Below, one piece after another: positions 24,213 to 36,222 of a stretch of 64,000 bases of DNA. Numbering within the stretch: the first letter of the stretch is position 1; each line of letters opens with the position of its first letter. The stretch is from NCBI GenBank assembly GCA_018417955.1, contig JACTVC010000004.1:1-64000 (forward strand), in the 5' to 3' direction. The notes below the pieces were generated by a model. That model saw only the letters and a program-made list of their open reading frames with translations. It was not told where the DNA came from and searched no databases. This stretch comes from Laccaria trichodermophora (lineage: Eukaryota > Basidiomycota > Agaricomycetes > Agaricales > Hydnangiaceae). The translations under genes and the position numbers were made by a program.

Positions 24213-24877
24213 GAGATCCGGTGTTCCTGATGGTTGCTGCGAAGCATGGCGGCTGTTTCTAACACGTGCAGCAGTTACCAGACTGTCGAGAATAGGGAGT
24301 TGTTGTGCAGAAGCAGTCGTGCAAGTAAATCGTGGAGGTTCCAGGATTGCAGAAACGGCGTGGGTGACAGTAGATTTGTTGAGTCCTTAAAGGAGCTCAC
24401 AGACGGAGACGGCAACAGTGATGTGGTACAGATAGAACTATCCTCCACTGAGTATATGTGGTTATTCAGATTTACGCGTCGTAAACGACAAGAGATAGCG
24501 GTTGACATACAAAAACGACGAATACACGCGCCAAACGATGGCTAAACTTCAGGCCAAGACAAGGCGGTGACTATATGCGTGTTAATGTGTGTGTCAGAAC
24601 CAATAACAGCAGCGAAACTTCAAAAAAAGTGGAAATCTATCCCCTATAAAGGGATAGATTACACTACTCACAGATATGGTCAACAGAAGTTAACTGCGTA
24701 TATGATTCTGGATGTAAGAGAATGAGATACAGAGAGGTATGCAATAAGGTAAGGTGGTGGTAAGAGAGAGAGAGAGAGCATATGTGCGTAGAGTCCAAAT
24801 ATAGTGTAGAGGATGATGCCAAACAAGAGTCCAAATAAGCGTCCAATACGTCCAAGTAGTAATCCGCCAGGATTACA
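24213..24877 (-). mobile_element. Probable 5' LTR and leader of the gypsy element
   Basis: Reading the minus strand from 24877: TGTAATCCTGGCGGATTAC, then TA-rich sequence and a TATA-like CTTTATAGGGG near 24650. I could not fix the CA end of the LTR or a primer-binding site, so only the outer boundary is supported. Confidence 0.4.
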
Positions 24878-25399
24878 GATGCTCCCCAAAACTGCTAACG
24901 AAATGGTTGAGGTCTCATGGAGCTAGGTCAGTTTCCATTTTTGCTCTTTTGCCCTTATGCTCATAACTCCCCAGGACCCTCTCATGGCTCATTTTGCATT
25001 GCCTTGTGCTCATTAGGATACCCACACACTCCCTGAAAATATGCCACAAAAGTTGTCATGACCTTAATCATTACATCTTTAATGTAAAGAAGTAGAGTTA
25101 CATCAATGTGAAAATAGAGGCAATATATTCATATGTTAGAGTCTGACAGCCAAATAGAGCAGTACATTAGCTACCACCTACATCAATGACAACATGGATA
25201 GGACTAAAAGCAAGTGATCAGTAAGGAACAGTAGAGTAGACTAGCAATGGGGAGGCGCACCACCTGTTGAGGTGCTGGTTTGTTTGTACTTATTGTTTTC
25301 TTGTCATTGTCTTAACATTCATGGTTAATCAATATTTCGAGATGAATACACCCTTTTTAATTAAGTTTTCTGCATAAATCAAATTAAAAAGTGACTCCG
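24878..25399. other. Spacer, nothing recognised
   Basis: AT-rich, no coding frame above background, no repeat shared with the rest of the window that I could see. Confidence 0.4.
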
Positions 25400-25508
25400 C
25401 TGGGGGTCTTTGCTTTGATTTTTTAAATTTCATGCATATAACCCTTAATCTATCACCAAAAACAGGTTTAAAGAAAGAAATAAAAAAATTCAAAGCAAAG
25501 ACCCCCAG
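25400..25508. mobile_element. Foldback MITE, 109 bp
   Basis: CTGGGGGTCTTTGCTTTGA at the left end is inverted at the right end (TCAAAGCAAAGACCCCCAG), with further pairing inward around an AT-rich centre. Confidence 0.75.
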
Positions 25509-25740
25509 AAGCAAGGGTCAAAGAATGTGTTGAAGTGTTCAGCAGGCCAGTTATGGCTGTGAGGAAAGAGCAAAAGTGTTTTAGTTTGTTCACGCCAAAA
25601 CTCAGTAAGTGATTATGTAATACGCATCTTGGACGTGTTGCAAGCTCATAAAAACACATCTCAGAATGCTCAAACAACTTATCGCTTTTAATCAGCCCAT
25701 GCTTATAGTTCTAATGAGCCGAGAACACAAAAAAAAACAG

Positions 25741-25846
25741 TCTTTGCTTTTCACTTTTTTTTCATTTCTTTCTATACATAAACCTGTTTTTTTGCATTAG
25801 ATTCAATGTTGTATAGACAGAAATGCAAAAATTCAAAGCAAAAACC
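25741..25846. mobile_element. Degenerate second copy of the same MITE
   Basis: TCTTTGCTTTTCAC...AAATTCAAAGCAAAAACC with a similar centre (ATAAACCTGTTTTT), lacking the GGGGG ends. It abuts the end of the C element at 25846. Confidence 0.5.
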
Positions 25847-27815
25847 ACTTCAGTCACCCACCTTGACCAAGCTATTAGCTAGGAAATCTTGAAAAATTAT
25901 CCAGGCTAATAGATCCTTTGGCTGGTTATTTTTTTGCCTCTGGAGAAAAATATATTATTACATTGGGCAAAAATGTTTGGCCTTCAATATTGTGACCAGA
26001 AATATTTGGGCTCATATTTTGTATTGAAAAATATCCTAGCCATCTGAAAGTGGTAGGAAATTTTTTAGCTGTGTGACACTGCTGAAAAATGTTTTGGCCA
26101 TGTCACACTGCTAAGAAATTTTTGAACCATATCACACTGCTGAGAAATCTTTTAGCCATGTCACACTGCTGAAAAATGTTTTGACTATGTCACACTGCTC
26201 GGAAATCTTTTAGCCATGTCACATAGGCAAAAAATTTCCTGCCAGTGTCACAGAGTATCTGGGGTCCTAGTTTCAAAAAAAAAACTTCAAAAATTTCTGA
26301 CCATTCAAACTTTTATCTTCTGGATTCAACTTTTCTACAAAATTTATCATAAAGATCATTTTGGTCCTAAACTTGCCTTTTTAGTTTATATTGTATTTTT
26401 ATTATAGAAAAACCAGATTATATATTGCATTCAGCTCTATCTATTGGTGGTATTCAGCTATTTGTTATATAGTTATAGCCTCTAAATTCTGCTCTATCAG
26501 ATAATAAAGGTTGTTACTGACTGCTCTTATGTTGAGTGTATATTAATAACTGCCTATAATAGACTAGCCTTACTTACTGAATTATTACTGATGTCTATTA
26601 TTCTTGCAAATTACCAGAAGTAAATATTGGCTGATGTGTGAGCCATATTTCTTCACTGAAGTATGTTCCTAAAGACTAGAGAGAGTTTGGGAACTGTCAG
26701 ATTGACTATGCCAGCTTTTTTTTTCACTTTTACAGAGGCATATTTCTAAGAACTGCAGAGAGCTCTGAGGATTGTCAGTGTCTGAAGTTATAAATATGTA
26801 TAATATGATATGATATGATATGATGTATTCATGTCTGTTTGTATCATTTACCATATTAGGAAATATCCACAGACTATGTATATGGTATCTAAATATTGTT
26901 AACAATAGTCTATTATTTTTCTCTTTTTCTTCTGAGTTTATGGCTATAATTACCATATTTGGAAATATGCACAGACCAAGTAAACAGTACATCAACATTA
27001 TCAACAACCATTTATATCATGTAATTTTTTTTCTAATTTTTCTAGCTATATTTGTATTAATTACTATTTTAGGAAATGTGCACAGACCATGTATACAATA
27101 CCCCAATATTGTCAACAACAGTCCATTATTTTTCTCTTTTTCCTTCTAATTTTCTGAATATAATTTCTTATCAGGAAATGTGCACAGACCATCAACATAC
27201 TCTATTATTTTTTCTCTCTCTTTAGTGACTTTTTAGCTCTATTTTCATCAATTACCTTATTAATTTCTGTGGCCAGACCTCATTACACCATATTACAACA
27301 GCTACACAGAAATAACAAAAAATAGCAGTAGTGATGTTATAAGTGTGGAAAAAGAGATCACATGACTGCATCACATGGTTGTATCACAGGATACATCGTA
27401 TGATATGTCACATGATCACATGATGATGTCACCTGACTCTTATATATCACATGATTTGTGTCACATGACTTTATTATCACACACACATGTCATATCATAT
27501 GACTGTATCACATGATACACAACATAAACAACTATATAATGCATATGAGATAACTATTGTCACATATTTTTTCTCTTTTATTTCTCATTTTCTGGCTATA
27601 TTTTTACTAATTACCATATTTGGAAACATGCACAGACCAAGTAAATAGTACATCAACATTATCAACAACTATTTACATTATGTGAATTTATTTTCTTATT
27701 TTTGGATACATTTTCGTTAATTACTATATTAGGAAATGTGCACAGACCATGTGAACAGTACCCCATCATCACCACTCTCCCTATTTTTTTCTGATTTTAT
27801 TCTGGTAAAATTCTG
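25846..27815 (-). mobile_element. C-type repeat element, copy 1 (minus)
   Basis: The terminus reads GACTGAAGTG on the minus strand, preceded by a hairpin (ATTAGCCTGG...CTAGCTAAT). Inward it has a series of TGCTGARAAATNTTTNRNCATGTCACA repeats, then ~100-120-bp units with cores such as GGAAATATGCACAGACC (26867, 26969, 27080, 27182). 25846-27165 is inverted with respect to copy 2 (29605-31574), but lacks about 650 bp present in copy 2 near 26838. 27355-27530 is a CACATGAT-rich stretch. Confidence 0.75.
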
Positions 27816-28200
27816 TATAGTAGAATGGATTATCTGTGCATCAAATGCAGGAGCTGTCAATGGAATATCTCAACCCCAACTCTCATGGTGCCTCAGATAT
27901 CAGATGAGATGCAGGCACAGATCATTGTTTGCCATGATGAGCAACATCTATCAGTGCTAGACATTACAGGCCTTGGTGGATGTAATTGGTCTCTTACTTC
28001 CCAATTTGTGGGTCACAATACAATACATATAAACATGATTCCTAAACTTCATTATGCAAACAGCAGTGCAAAGCACTGTCACCTCTGCTACCTCTTGGGA
28101 AGTCCATGAGTGATTGGATACAGATGGAGGAAGGGATAACACCACAGATCTGATAAGACCTGCCCTGATAAACTGTGCTGACACTTGTACTCTGGAGTAA
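27815..28200. repeat. Dispersed module M, copy 1
   Basis: A segment GGATTATCTGTGCATCAAATGCAGG ... CAGATCTGATAAGACCTGCCCTGAT, also present near 45270-45545 and 53582-53900. Short frames inside are not conserved between copies. Confidence 0.6.
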
Positions 28201-28636
28201 TGTCAATATAAGTGTCTGGCAAGCTAAGGAGAATTTGATGGTTTGTGTTATGGTGTGAAGACCTTGCAAGAAGTTTTGAATCTAAGAGAGTCTTACAGAG
28301 TCAAGCTAAGTGAGTAGCTACTTATGCTCTGGAATGTTACAAGTGTAGCTGTACTCACCTTTCCCAGAATGCTGCAGAAAGGTTTAGCAGGATCCTGCCA
28401 GAATGTAGGGAAGGGAAAAAGAGTCACAAGCTCTCCTAAAAGAGTCACAATCTACAGCTGACATTGTCACTCTATTCCTTCACTAAGCTTGATAAAGAGT
28501 CATGAAGACATATATGCAAGTGGAAACAGAGAAGATGCATGTACAAAGATGCATAAGAAGTGTGACTACTGTGATATGCATATATAGAATCCATTGGATA
28601 GGGAATATATCTGATAGCCTGACCCCTCATACATGG
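28201..28636. other. Element-internal spacer
   Basis: No coding frame or shared repeat identified. It lies between module M and a MITE in the loop of the large inverted repeat. Confidence 0.4.
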
Positions 28637-28762
28637 GACTACTACTGACAAGTATGGAAATGGCTGGCATATCTGGGATCTTATCCATCTTTTACATTAT
28701 TTACTTTCCATTGCTTAGCTATTGTGTCACATGACTCCTTTTTGTACTTGTCAGTAGTAGTC
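28637..28762. mobile_element. MITE with 18-bp TIR
   Basis: GACTACTACTGACAAGTA at the left end, exact inverse at the right end (TACTTGTCAGTAGTAGTC), 126 bp. A second, more degenerate copy in the opposite orientation lies at about 54009-54117. Confidence 0.85.
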
Positions 28763-28790
28763 ATAAATACCAATCAAGGACATGCATGGA

Positions 28791-29237
28791 TGTAGTACAC
28801 TAGTAAGGTCCTATCTCTTTGTCCTTTCCGCTCCCTGAGACGTCCATCATATATGCTCACTTACATTGTATTACGTTATGCTTTACATAAGCATTGTAGT
28901 TATACCTCATGTAGTACATGAGGCAAATACATCTTCTTACTACCACCTACAACTCTCATATCATTTGGATACCAAAGCCCTACCAACGGCTCTGATCCAA
29001 ATCTCGAGGTTCTGGCAGATAGGAAACGCAAGCGACGTTAAACTACACCTTCACTGGGATTGTCCATGAAGGTCGGAGCACGGGTACGCTGAACAGTCAC
29101 GTTCCACGGCTCCTAACGTTGAGTGCACGGTTTGGACTGACTTCGTGGGTCTCTACACCTTTGACTGTCTAGTCCGCTAGACGATACCTCGACTGTCCCA
29201 CTTCCTAAGCGATACCTATGTTAAGTAGCGGTTCACA
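28791..29237 (+). mobile_element. Solo LTR, 447 bp, TSD ATGGA
   Basis: TGTAGTACAC...GGTTCACA flanked on both sides by ATGGA (28786-28790 and 29238-29242). It is homologous over its length to 47752-48219 and to the 5' LTR at 57573-58030, so it belongs to the same retroelement family. Confidence 0.9.
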
Positions 29238-29289
29238 ATGGATAGGCATGGAAGTAATAGAACAAATAACAAACAAACATCTAACTTAT

Positions 29290-31574
29290 AGTTGTTCATG
29301 TTCTATGTCATGTGATAGGTCAGATGATGTAATTATGACATAGATCATATGATGTGGTCATGTGATCTGTCTTTCCAGGAAAGATTTTGGCACTTACAAT
29401 ACCACCACTGCTATCAGAAAAAAAGGAGAAAAAATAATAAACTATTGTTAATGGCCTGTGCACATTTCCTATTCTGGAAATATATCCAGAGAGTCAGACA
29501 AAAAGGGGGAAAAAAGAAATAGATACATGGTCTGGGTACATTTCCTAATATAATAATTTAATACAAATAGAGCTAGAAAAATAAGAAAGGAAATTCAATT
29601 TAGCCTGAAAAATTAGAAGAAAAAGAGAAAAATAATGGACTGTTGTTGACAATATTGGGGTATTGTATACATGGTCTGTGCACATTTCCTAAAATAGTAA
29701 TTAATACAAATATAGCTAGAAAAATTAGAAAAAAAATTTACATGATATAAATGGTTGTTGATAATGTTGATGTACTGTTTACTTGGTCTGTGCATATTTC
29801 CAAATATGGTAATGAATGAAAATATAGCCATAAACTCAGAAGAAAAAGAGAAAAATAATAGACTATTGTTAACAATATTTAGATACCATATACATAGTCT
29901 GTGGATATTTCCTAATATGGTAAATGATACAAATATAGCTGGAAAAACAGGAAAAAAAAAATAGAAAAAGAATAGACATACCATCACAGCTGAATGCAGA
30001 ATGATAGGTCATGCAGATCAACACATACATAGAGCAGACTCTCAAATGTTACTGTGGTACTACAGTGACATCAATTATTTGACTCATTGTGAGAACTTGG
30101 TGAGAACTCAGCCATCATGTTGCTTTGAAAATTTGACAGTCTGCCCTATGCATGTGTCAGTCTGGTGTGGCTTATCATTCTGCATTCAGCTATAACTGTT
30201 ATTTACAATGTTGGTGGTCTGTGTATATTTCCAAATAAGGTAATTTGTGCAAATATTGCCAGAAAATTACAATAAAATACAAGAAACATTAAAGAAAATA
30301 TTGGATGGTAGTCACTATTGGTTATAATGTTGCAGAGGTGAAATCAGAGTAAATGAGGCAAGATTACTATTTTAAATGAAAATCATTTAGAAAATGTGGT
30401 AAAAATGAGAAAAAATAGGATTTGTTGTTGGGTACTGTTGTCAAGGTCTAAGGTCTATATCTAAAAAAGGAAATTCAAGTATTTGTAATAGAGAGATGAG
30501 AATTCTAGGAGATTCTAGCCATTTCTGCAGAAATAGGTGGGGCACAGTAAAGTACTGGTAGTCAGCATGTCATTATAGTCAACAGACATGAATACATCAT
30601 ATCATATCATATCATATTATACATATTTATAACTTCAGACACTGACAATCCTCAGAGCTCTCTGCAGTTCTTAGAAATATGCCTCTGTAAAAGTGAAAAA
30701 AAAAGCTGGCATAGTCAATCTGACAGTTCCCAAACTCTCTCTAGTCTTTAGGAACATACTTCAGTGAAGAAATATGGCTCACACATCAGCCAATATTTAC
30801 TTCTGGTAATTTGCAAGAATAATAGACATCAGTAATAATTCAGTAAGTAAGGCTAGTCTATTATAGGCAGTTATTAATATACACTCAACATAAGAGCAGT
30901 CAGTAACAACCTTTATTATCTGATAGAGCAGAATTTAGAGGCTATAACTATATAACAAATAGCTGAATACCACCAATAGATAGAGCTGAATGCAATATAT
31001 AATCTGGTTTTTCTATAATAAAAATACAATATAAACTAAAAAGGCAAGTTTAGGACCAAAATGATCTTTATGATAAATTTTGTAGAAAAGTTGAATCCAG
31101 AAGATAAAAGTTTGAATGGTCAGAAATTTTTGAAGTTTTTTTTTTGAAACTAGGACCCCAGATACTCTGTGACACTGGCAGGAAATTTTTTGCCTATGTG
31201 ACATGGCTAAAAGATTTCCGAGCAGTGTGACATAGTCAAAACATTTTTCAGCAGTGTGACATGGCTAAAAGATTTCTCAGCAGTGTGATATGGTTCAAAA
31301 ATTTCTTAGCAGTGTGACATGGCCAAAACATTTTTCAGCAGTGTCACACAGCTAAAAAATTTCCTACCACTTTCAGATGGCTAGGATATTTTTCAATACA
31401 AAATATGAGCCCAAATATTTCTGGTCACAATATTGAAGGCCAAACATTTTTGCCCAATGTAATAATATATTTTTCTCCAGAGGCAAAAAAATAACCAGCC
31501 AAAGGATCTATTAGCCTGGATAATTTTTCAAGATTTCCTAGCTAATAGCTTGGTCAGGGTGGGTGACTGAAGTG
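29290..31574 (+). mobile_element. C-type repeat element, copy 2 (plus)
   Basis: Six or more ~110-bp units from 29430 to 30250 (cores GGTCTGTGCACATTTCC), then unique body, then the GTGTGACATGGCTAAAA repeats (31200-31350) and a terminal hairpin ending GACTGAAGTG at 31574. It is inverted relative to copy 1; a 63-codon frame is identical in both arms (26216-26407 and 31013-31204), showing little divergence. Confidence 0.75.
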
Positions 31575-32259
31575 GCAAAAACTGCCAGCAGAGTAAGCCC
31601 AGAGAGTTCCCGAGTTGAGGAAAGCAAAAGTGCATTGACTGCATTTGATCTACTTAATAACACCCTTGAAACTAGTAGGCAAAGTGGAGAAGATCATAGA
31701 TATTAGTCAGACAATAGCTGTTTACTTGTGTAAGAGGCCATTGCAAGCTTGGCAGAAACGAGTCCTCTTTTGCAAGGGCAATAGTAAACCATTTCTATTA
31801 TCTTCTGCTTGTTTCTTTTTTTCTAGGTACCTTTTTATCACAAATAAGTACCATTTTCTATTTGAATCTTGCAGTACCTCAGCATCATTACCAGCAATGA
31901 AAAACAATGTCACACTTGGAAAAGTCTTTTACATATATTACGAGTCCTCTGAGTTTACGAAGAGACTCGTTTATTACCTGGGATCTCAAGACTTTTTTCA
32001 GCGCGGTAACGCTGAAATTTGACTTTCTCCCACAAAAATGATTTCTTCCCACAGTTGAATGCCTCATCCTCCTCATTGTATTTTCTAGTCAAATCTACCA
32101 AATCATTGCTTAACACTGGCTTTTAGCACCCTGAGCACATAAATAGTGATGCCTCTGCTCTCTCTTTACTCAAATTATTTGCTAGCCCTGTTCTTGCAAG
32201 CTTCCTCAACATTTCCACAGTGTTATCAACCCGATTCAATTATATTTCTTTATATTCAA

Positions 32260-34555
32260 TGTATAACAATCAACCAAGGCCTCAACCATTTCATAAACAG
32301 TTTTGTTGATCATATTCAGGGAGTTTGGGAGCATCCGAACAAGCCCACATGCATGCCAAATGAACGAGAGTAAGGTGCTGAGCGATTGTCAGCATAAATT
32401 CAAAAAGGCAAATATACAATTTGACTTACCTCCATGAGGCCTCAACTATTTCACAGACAGTTTGGTGGACCGTTTTCAGGGAGTCTGGGGGTATCCGAAC
32501 GAGCCCATGTGCATGCCAAATGGACCAGATTAAGGTACTGGAGCTTGTGAGCATATGTGCAAAAAAGCGAATATACAAAGTGACTTACCTCCACAAGGCC
32601 TCAACCATTTTGAAAGCAGTTTTCTGGACTGTTTTCAGGGAGTATGGGGGTATCCGAACGAGCCCACGCCCACGCCAAACGGACCAGAATGAGGCACTGA
32701 GAGCTTGTGAGGATGTGTGCAAAAAAGCGAATATACAAAGTGACCTACCTCCACGAGGCCTCAACCATTTCACAAACGGTTTGGTGGTCCGTTTTCAGGG
32801 AGTTTGGGGCTATCCGAACGAGCCCACGCGCACACCAAACGGTCCAGATTAAGGTACTGAGAGCTTGTGAGCATGAGTGCAAAAATGCGAATATACTACA
32901 AAGTGATACTTACCTCCATGGGAAGTTGACCGTTTTGTAAACGGTTTTGTGGAGCTTGTTCGTGGAATGCGTAGGTATTGAATCGAGTCCACGCTCAAGC
33001 GAAACGGATTGCAGGAAGGTGCTGAGAAGTTGTGAGGATAATGGTGAATATTCTGCTGATCAAAAGGAATGACTCACAAGTTGAGTCACGGAAATTTCCG
33101 AAAATGACGTACTTCCCTTGTGGGCTACCTTGCATTTTGAAGGTAGCCCGCAAAGGAAGTACGTCATTTTCGGGCAATGCCGTGACTCGTCTTTTTGCCC
33201 TAATGCCAACCTCTGCCCAGGACCTTCCTGTGGCTCGATTCGCTTCAACGTAGACTCGTTTGGATCGTGCTTCACGTCCCGAAAACGCTCCAAGAAACCG
33301 TTTACGAATCCGTCAACTCCTCGTGGAGGTATGTTTGTTTGTACTTTCGTGTTTTTGCACTTCTGCTAAACTCTGCCCAAGCTTGGCCTTCCTGTGCCTC
33401 GATTTCCTTCAACGTAGACTCGTTTGGATACTACTTCACATCCCAAAAATGCTCCGACAAACCGTTTACGAAACCGTCAACTCTTCGTGGAGGTACGTCT
33501 ATTTGTATCTTCGTGTTTTTGCACTTCTGCTAAACTCTGCCCAAGACCTTCCTGTGGATCGATTTCCGTCAACGTAAACTTGTTTGGATACTACTTTACG
33601 TCCCGAAAACGCTCCGACAAACCGTTTACGAAACCGTCAACTCTTCGTGGAGGTACATCTATTTGTACTTTAGTGTTTTTGCACTTCTGCTAAACCTGCC
33701 CAAGACCTTCCTGTGCTTCGATTTCCCTCAACGTAGACTCGTTTGGATAGTGCTTCATGTCCCAAAAACGCTCCAAAAAATCGTTTACGAAACCGTCAAC
33801 TCCTCGTGGAGGTACGTCTATTTGTACTTTCGTGTTTTTGCACTTCTGCTAAACTCTGCCCAAGACCTTCCTGTGCCTCAATTTCCCTCAACGTAGACTC
33901 TTTTGGATACTAATACATGTCCCGAAGACGCTCCAACAAACCATTTACGAATCCGTCATCCCTTCGTGGAGGTACGTCAGTTTGTAATTTCGTGTTTTTG
34001 CACTTATGCTCAACTCTACCCAAGTCCTTTCTGTGGCTCGATTTCCTTCAACGTAGACTCGTTTAGACACTACTACACATCGTAAAAACGATCCAACAAA
34101 CCGTTTACGAATCCATCAACCCTTCGTGGAGGTACGTCTGTTTGTAATTTCATGTTTTTTGGACTTATAATACACTATGCCCAGGACCTTCTTGTGCCTT
34201 GATTTCCTTCAACGTAGACTCGTTTGGATAGTGCATTATGTCCCGAAAACGCTCCAAGAAACCGTTTACGAAACCGTCAACTCCTCGTGGAGGTACGTCT
34301 ATTTGTATTTTCATGTTTTTGCACTTATCGTGAACTCTGCCCAAGACCTTCCTGTGGCTCAATTTCCTTCAACGTAGACTCATTTGGACACTACTTCACA
34401 TCTCGAAAACGCTCCAACAAACCGCTTATGAATCCATTGACCCTTTGTGGAGGTACGTCTGTTTGTAATTTCGTGTTTTTTGAACTTATGCTAAACTCTG
34501 CCCAAGACCTTCCTGTGGCTCAATTCCCTTCAGTGTAGACTTGTTTTGATACTAC
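32260..34555. repeat. Inverted ~160-bp satellite array
   Basis: About five units left of 33083 (cores CAGGGAGTNTGGGNGNATCCGAACNAGCCCA near 32320, 32485, 32645, 32805) and eight to nine units right of 33188 in the opposite orientation (CGTCAACTCNTCGTGGAGGTACGTC near 33320, 33480, 33640, 33800, 33960, 34120, 34280, 34440). Spacing is 156-162 bp. Divergence between units is moderate. Confidence 0.9.
33083..33188. repeat. Near-perfect hairpin at the centre of the satellite array
   Basis: CCGAAAATGACGTACTTCC is inverted as GGAAGTACGTCATTTTCGG, continuing inward to GGGCTACCT/AGGTAGCCC with a ~7-nt loop (TGCATTT) and outward to GAGTCACGG/CCGTGACTC. It marks the symmetry axis of the array. Confidence 0.9.
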
Positions 34556-35589
34556 ATGTGTGCAAGTAGTAGAATAGCAGTGGGTCCCCTTCACACCTTT
34601 AACACTGGTCTGTTTGATGGCAGCACCCCCTACATATTTCTCTTTGTTGTTTTAGTTGGTGCATGCATCCCTGGTCATATCCTCAGGTTTGCCCAGTATC
34701 ATGCCTTGGACAATATACAACTCTTTTTACTACTTCAGGATTGAGGAGATGTTTTCTGAATTGATATTTAACAATTTATTGTGTTACATTGTATTAATCT
34801 GCCTACCCCACCAAGCACCATGAATTGATTACATCATATTCTGCCATCTGTAGTTCAGTCACTCAATCCTTAGGACAGTTCAACATGCAGGCATATATGA
34901 CAGTGCCATCCATGAGGCAAAGAAGCCCTGTGATAAAATGTTAAAGACAACAGTGTTGATCCACTTGCATTTGCTTACCATGTTGAGCCATTGTGGTGTC
35001 TGGACCAAGGGAAATGCATAAGGTGTCTTCCCATGCAGCTTGTGTGTTTTAATGCTGCAGGATCCATGTCTACCATGTACATGAGGATGCATTTGACATT
35101 GATGGTGTTATGCACCAGAGGATGGGTGGCAACTTTGTATAGATAGGGGAAGCATTCATTCCAGTGTTCATTGTAGACAAGACATCTGCCATCAACCACA
35201 AATCACTTGTCTTCTGGTCCATTGGGTCACATGGTCTGGATCTTATCCACAAGATATGTTGGAGACATTACTATGAGATGGAACTTGATTGCTCGCTTCG
35301 CTCACAATCCTTCTCTAAAGCGCAAAAGTCCCAAACAAACAAGAACAAATTCTGGATTCGCAAAGATGGGTCTAACTGAAAAACTTAGGAATTCCAACTG
35401 TATTTTGTACTGTAACATCCCCAGACTCACTACATATCTGTACCATAAGCACAGCTCATGAATGTCCCAAAAAAAGGGGTGGTTATGCTTTGAAAATGGT
35501 GTTGCGATGTACTACTGAACTTTGCCACTGACTCGGATAAGCGTGACATTGTCGTGATGGTGACAGGACGCGCCTCGGCACATCGCTCT
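34556..35589. other. Element-internal sequence, no gene recognised
   Basis: Short frames on both strands, including one of 70 codons on the minus strand (34880-35092) with KTHKLHGKTPY, faintly like the end of a copia integrase. Not enough to call. Non-repetitive within the window. Confidence 0.35.
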
Positions 35590-36222
35590 GCACAATGAAC
35601 AATACATGGAAATGTGGCCTTGGTGGCCAGCACAGAATATATTGCACAGCCAGAATGTCTGCTCAACTCTACTTGCCATTGCCAGCCCTCAATGCCTCCC
35701 CAATGTACAGCCTGTCATTGCAAGACCACTATTTGCACCCATTGCGTTGGTGTCTTTCATTGAAACAACCCTCGTCAATGGAACACCGAGTGCGAGATGT
35801 GTCGTCTCTGTGGCATAGAAGAGGCTGAACGCAAGGCACACAGGCGTGCTCGTGCAACCACTGGCCTTACAATCTGCATTCGTCCTCAGAAGGTGTGTGA
35901 TCTATGCAAGGATAGGTTTCCTCTTGCACACTTTCGGGCTGAGGAGGGCAACGAAAATCCATACAATCGTTGTCATTCATGTCAAAAAGCCGAGTGCTGC
36001 ACCAAATGCCATAAAATCAAGAAACGGAAGAACTTCAAGAAGGGCCAGACTGACGTACTGTACAAAACATGCACCACATGTCGTACCAAAAGTCTGGAGC
36101 AAACAGCACAAAAACGAGCTGAAGTGCAGGATGCAGGTGAATGGTGGTGTACCTCTGGAGGCCACCGTGCATCCATTGCTGCAGAAGTTGTAGCCCTACA
36201 CTGTAAAGTGCTCCTCTTGTAG
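35590..36222 (+). pseudogene. Cys-rich zinc-binding protein fragment, captured
   Basis: A frame with many paired cysteines: PECLLNSTCHC, CTACHCKTTICTHC, a TGA at 35774-35776 where Trp would fit, then CEMCRLCG, KVCDLCKDRFPLAHF, NRCHSCQKAECCTKCHK, KTCTTC, and loss of pattern after about 36150. CxxC pairs at regular spacing suggest three or more zinc ribbons or knuckles. It is the only recognisable coding sequence in the inner A element and lacks the domains of any transposase, so capture of a host gene segment is likely. Parent gene and function unknown. Confidence 0.55.

Larger units (their letters stand above)
19636..24877 (-). mobile_element. Decayed Ty3/gypsy retrotransposon
   Basis: Order on the minus strand: probable 5' LTR beginning TGTAATCCTG at 24877, leader, gag-protease (24212-22137), RT and RNase H (22136-20984), integrase (20983-19636). 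The 3' end is cut after the HPTFHTSEVLR motif; no chromodomain or 3' LTR follows, and the sequence continues directly into the 3' end of the decayed gene on the other strand. Confidence 0.85.

Noticed and set aside
26216..26407. 63-codon protein identical at 31013-31204
   Set aside because: Identity comes from the inverted repeat arms; the third relative (43100-43306) and the copy at 48540 have other frames, so no selection on protein.
33032..34538. Series of 60-105-codon frames with similar proteins
   Set aside because: The ~160-bp satellite read in different frames; the similarity follows the DNA repeat and there is no conserved start or codon bias.
32260..34555. CRISPR-like regular repeats
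   Set aside because: The repeat is continuous without unique spacers and sits in a eukaryotic transposon; unit length is far beyond CRISPR repeats.
34880..35252. copia integrase fragment on the minus strand
   Set aside because: Only a short KTHKLHGKTPY match; frames shift every few dozen codons and no catalytic motif is seen.
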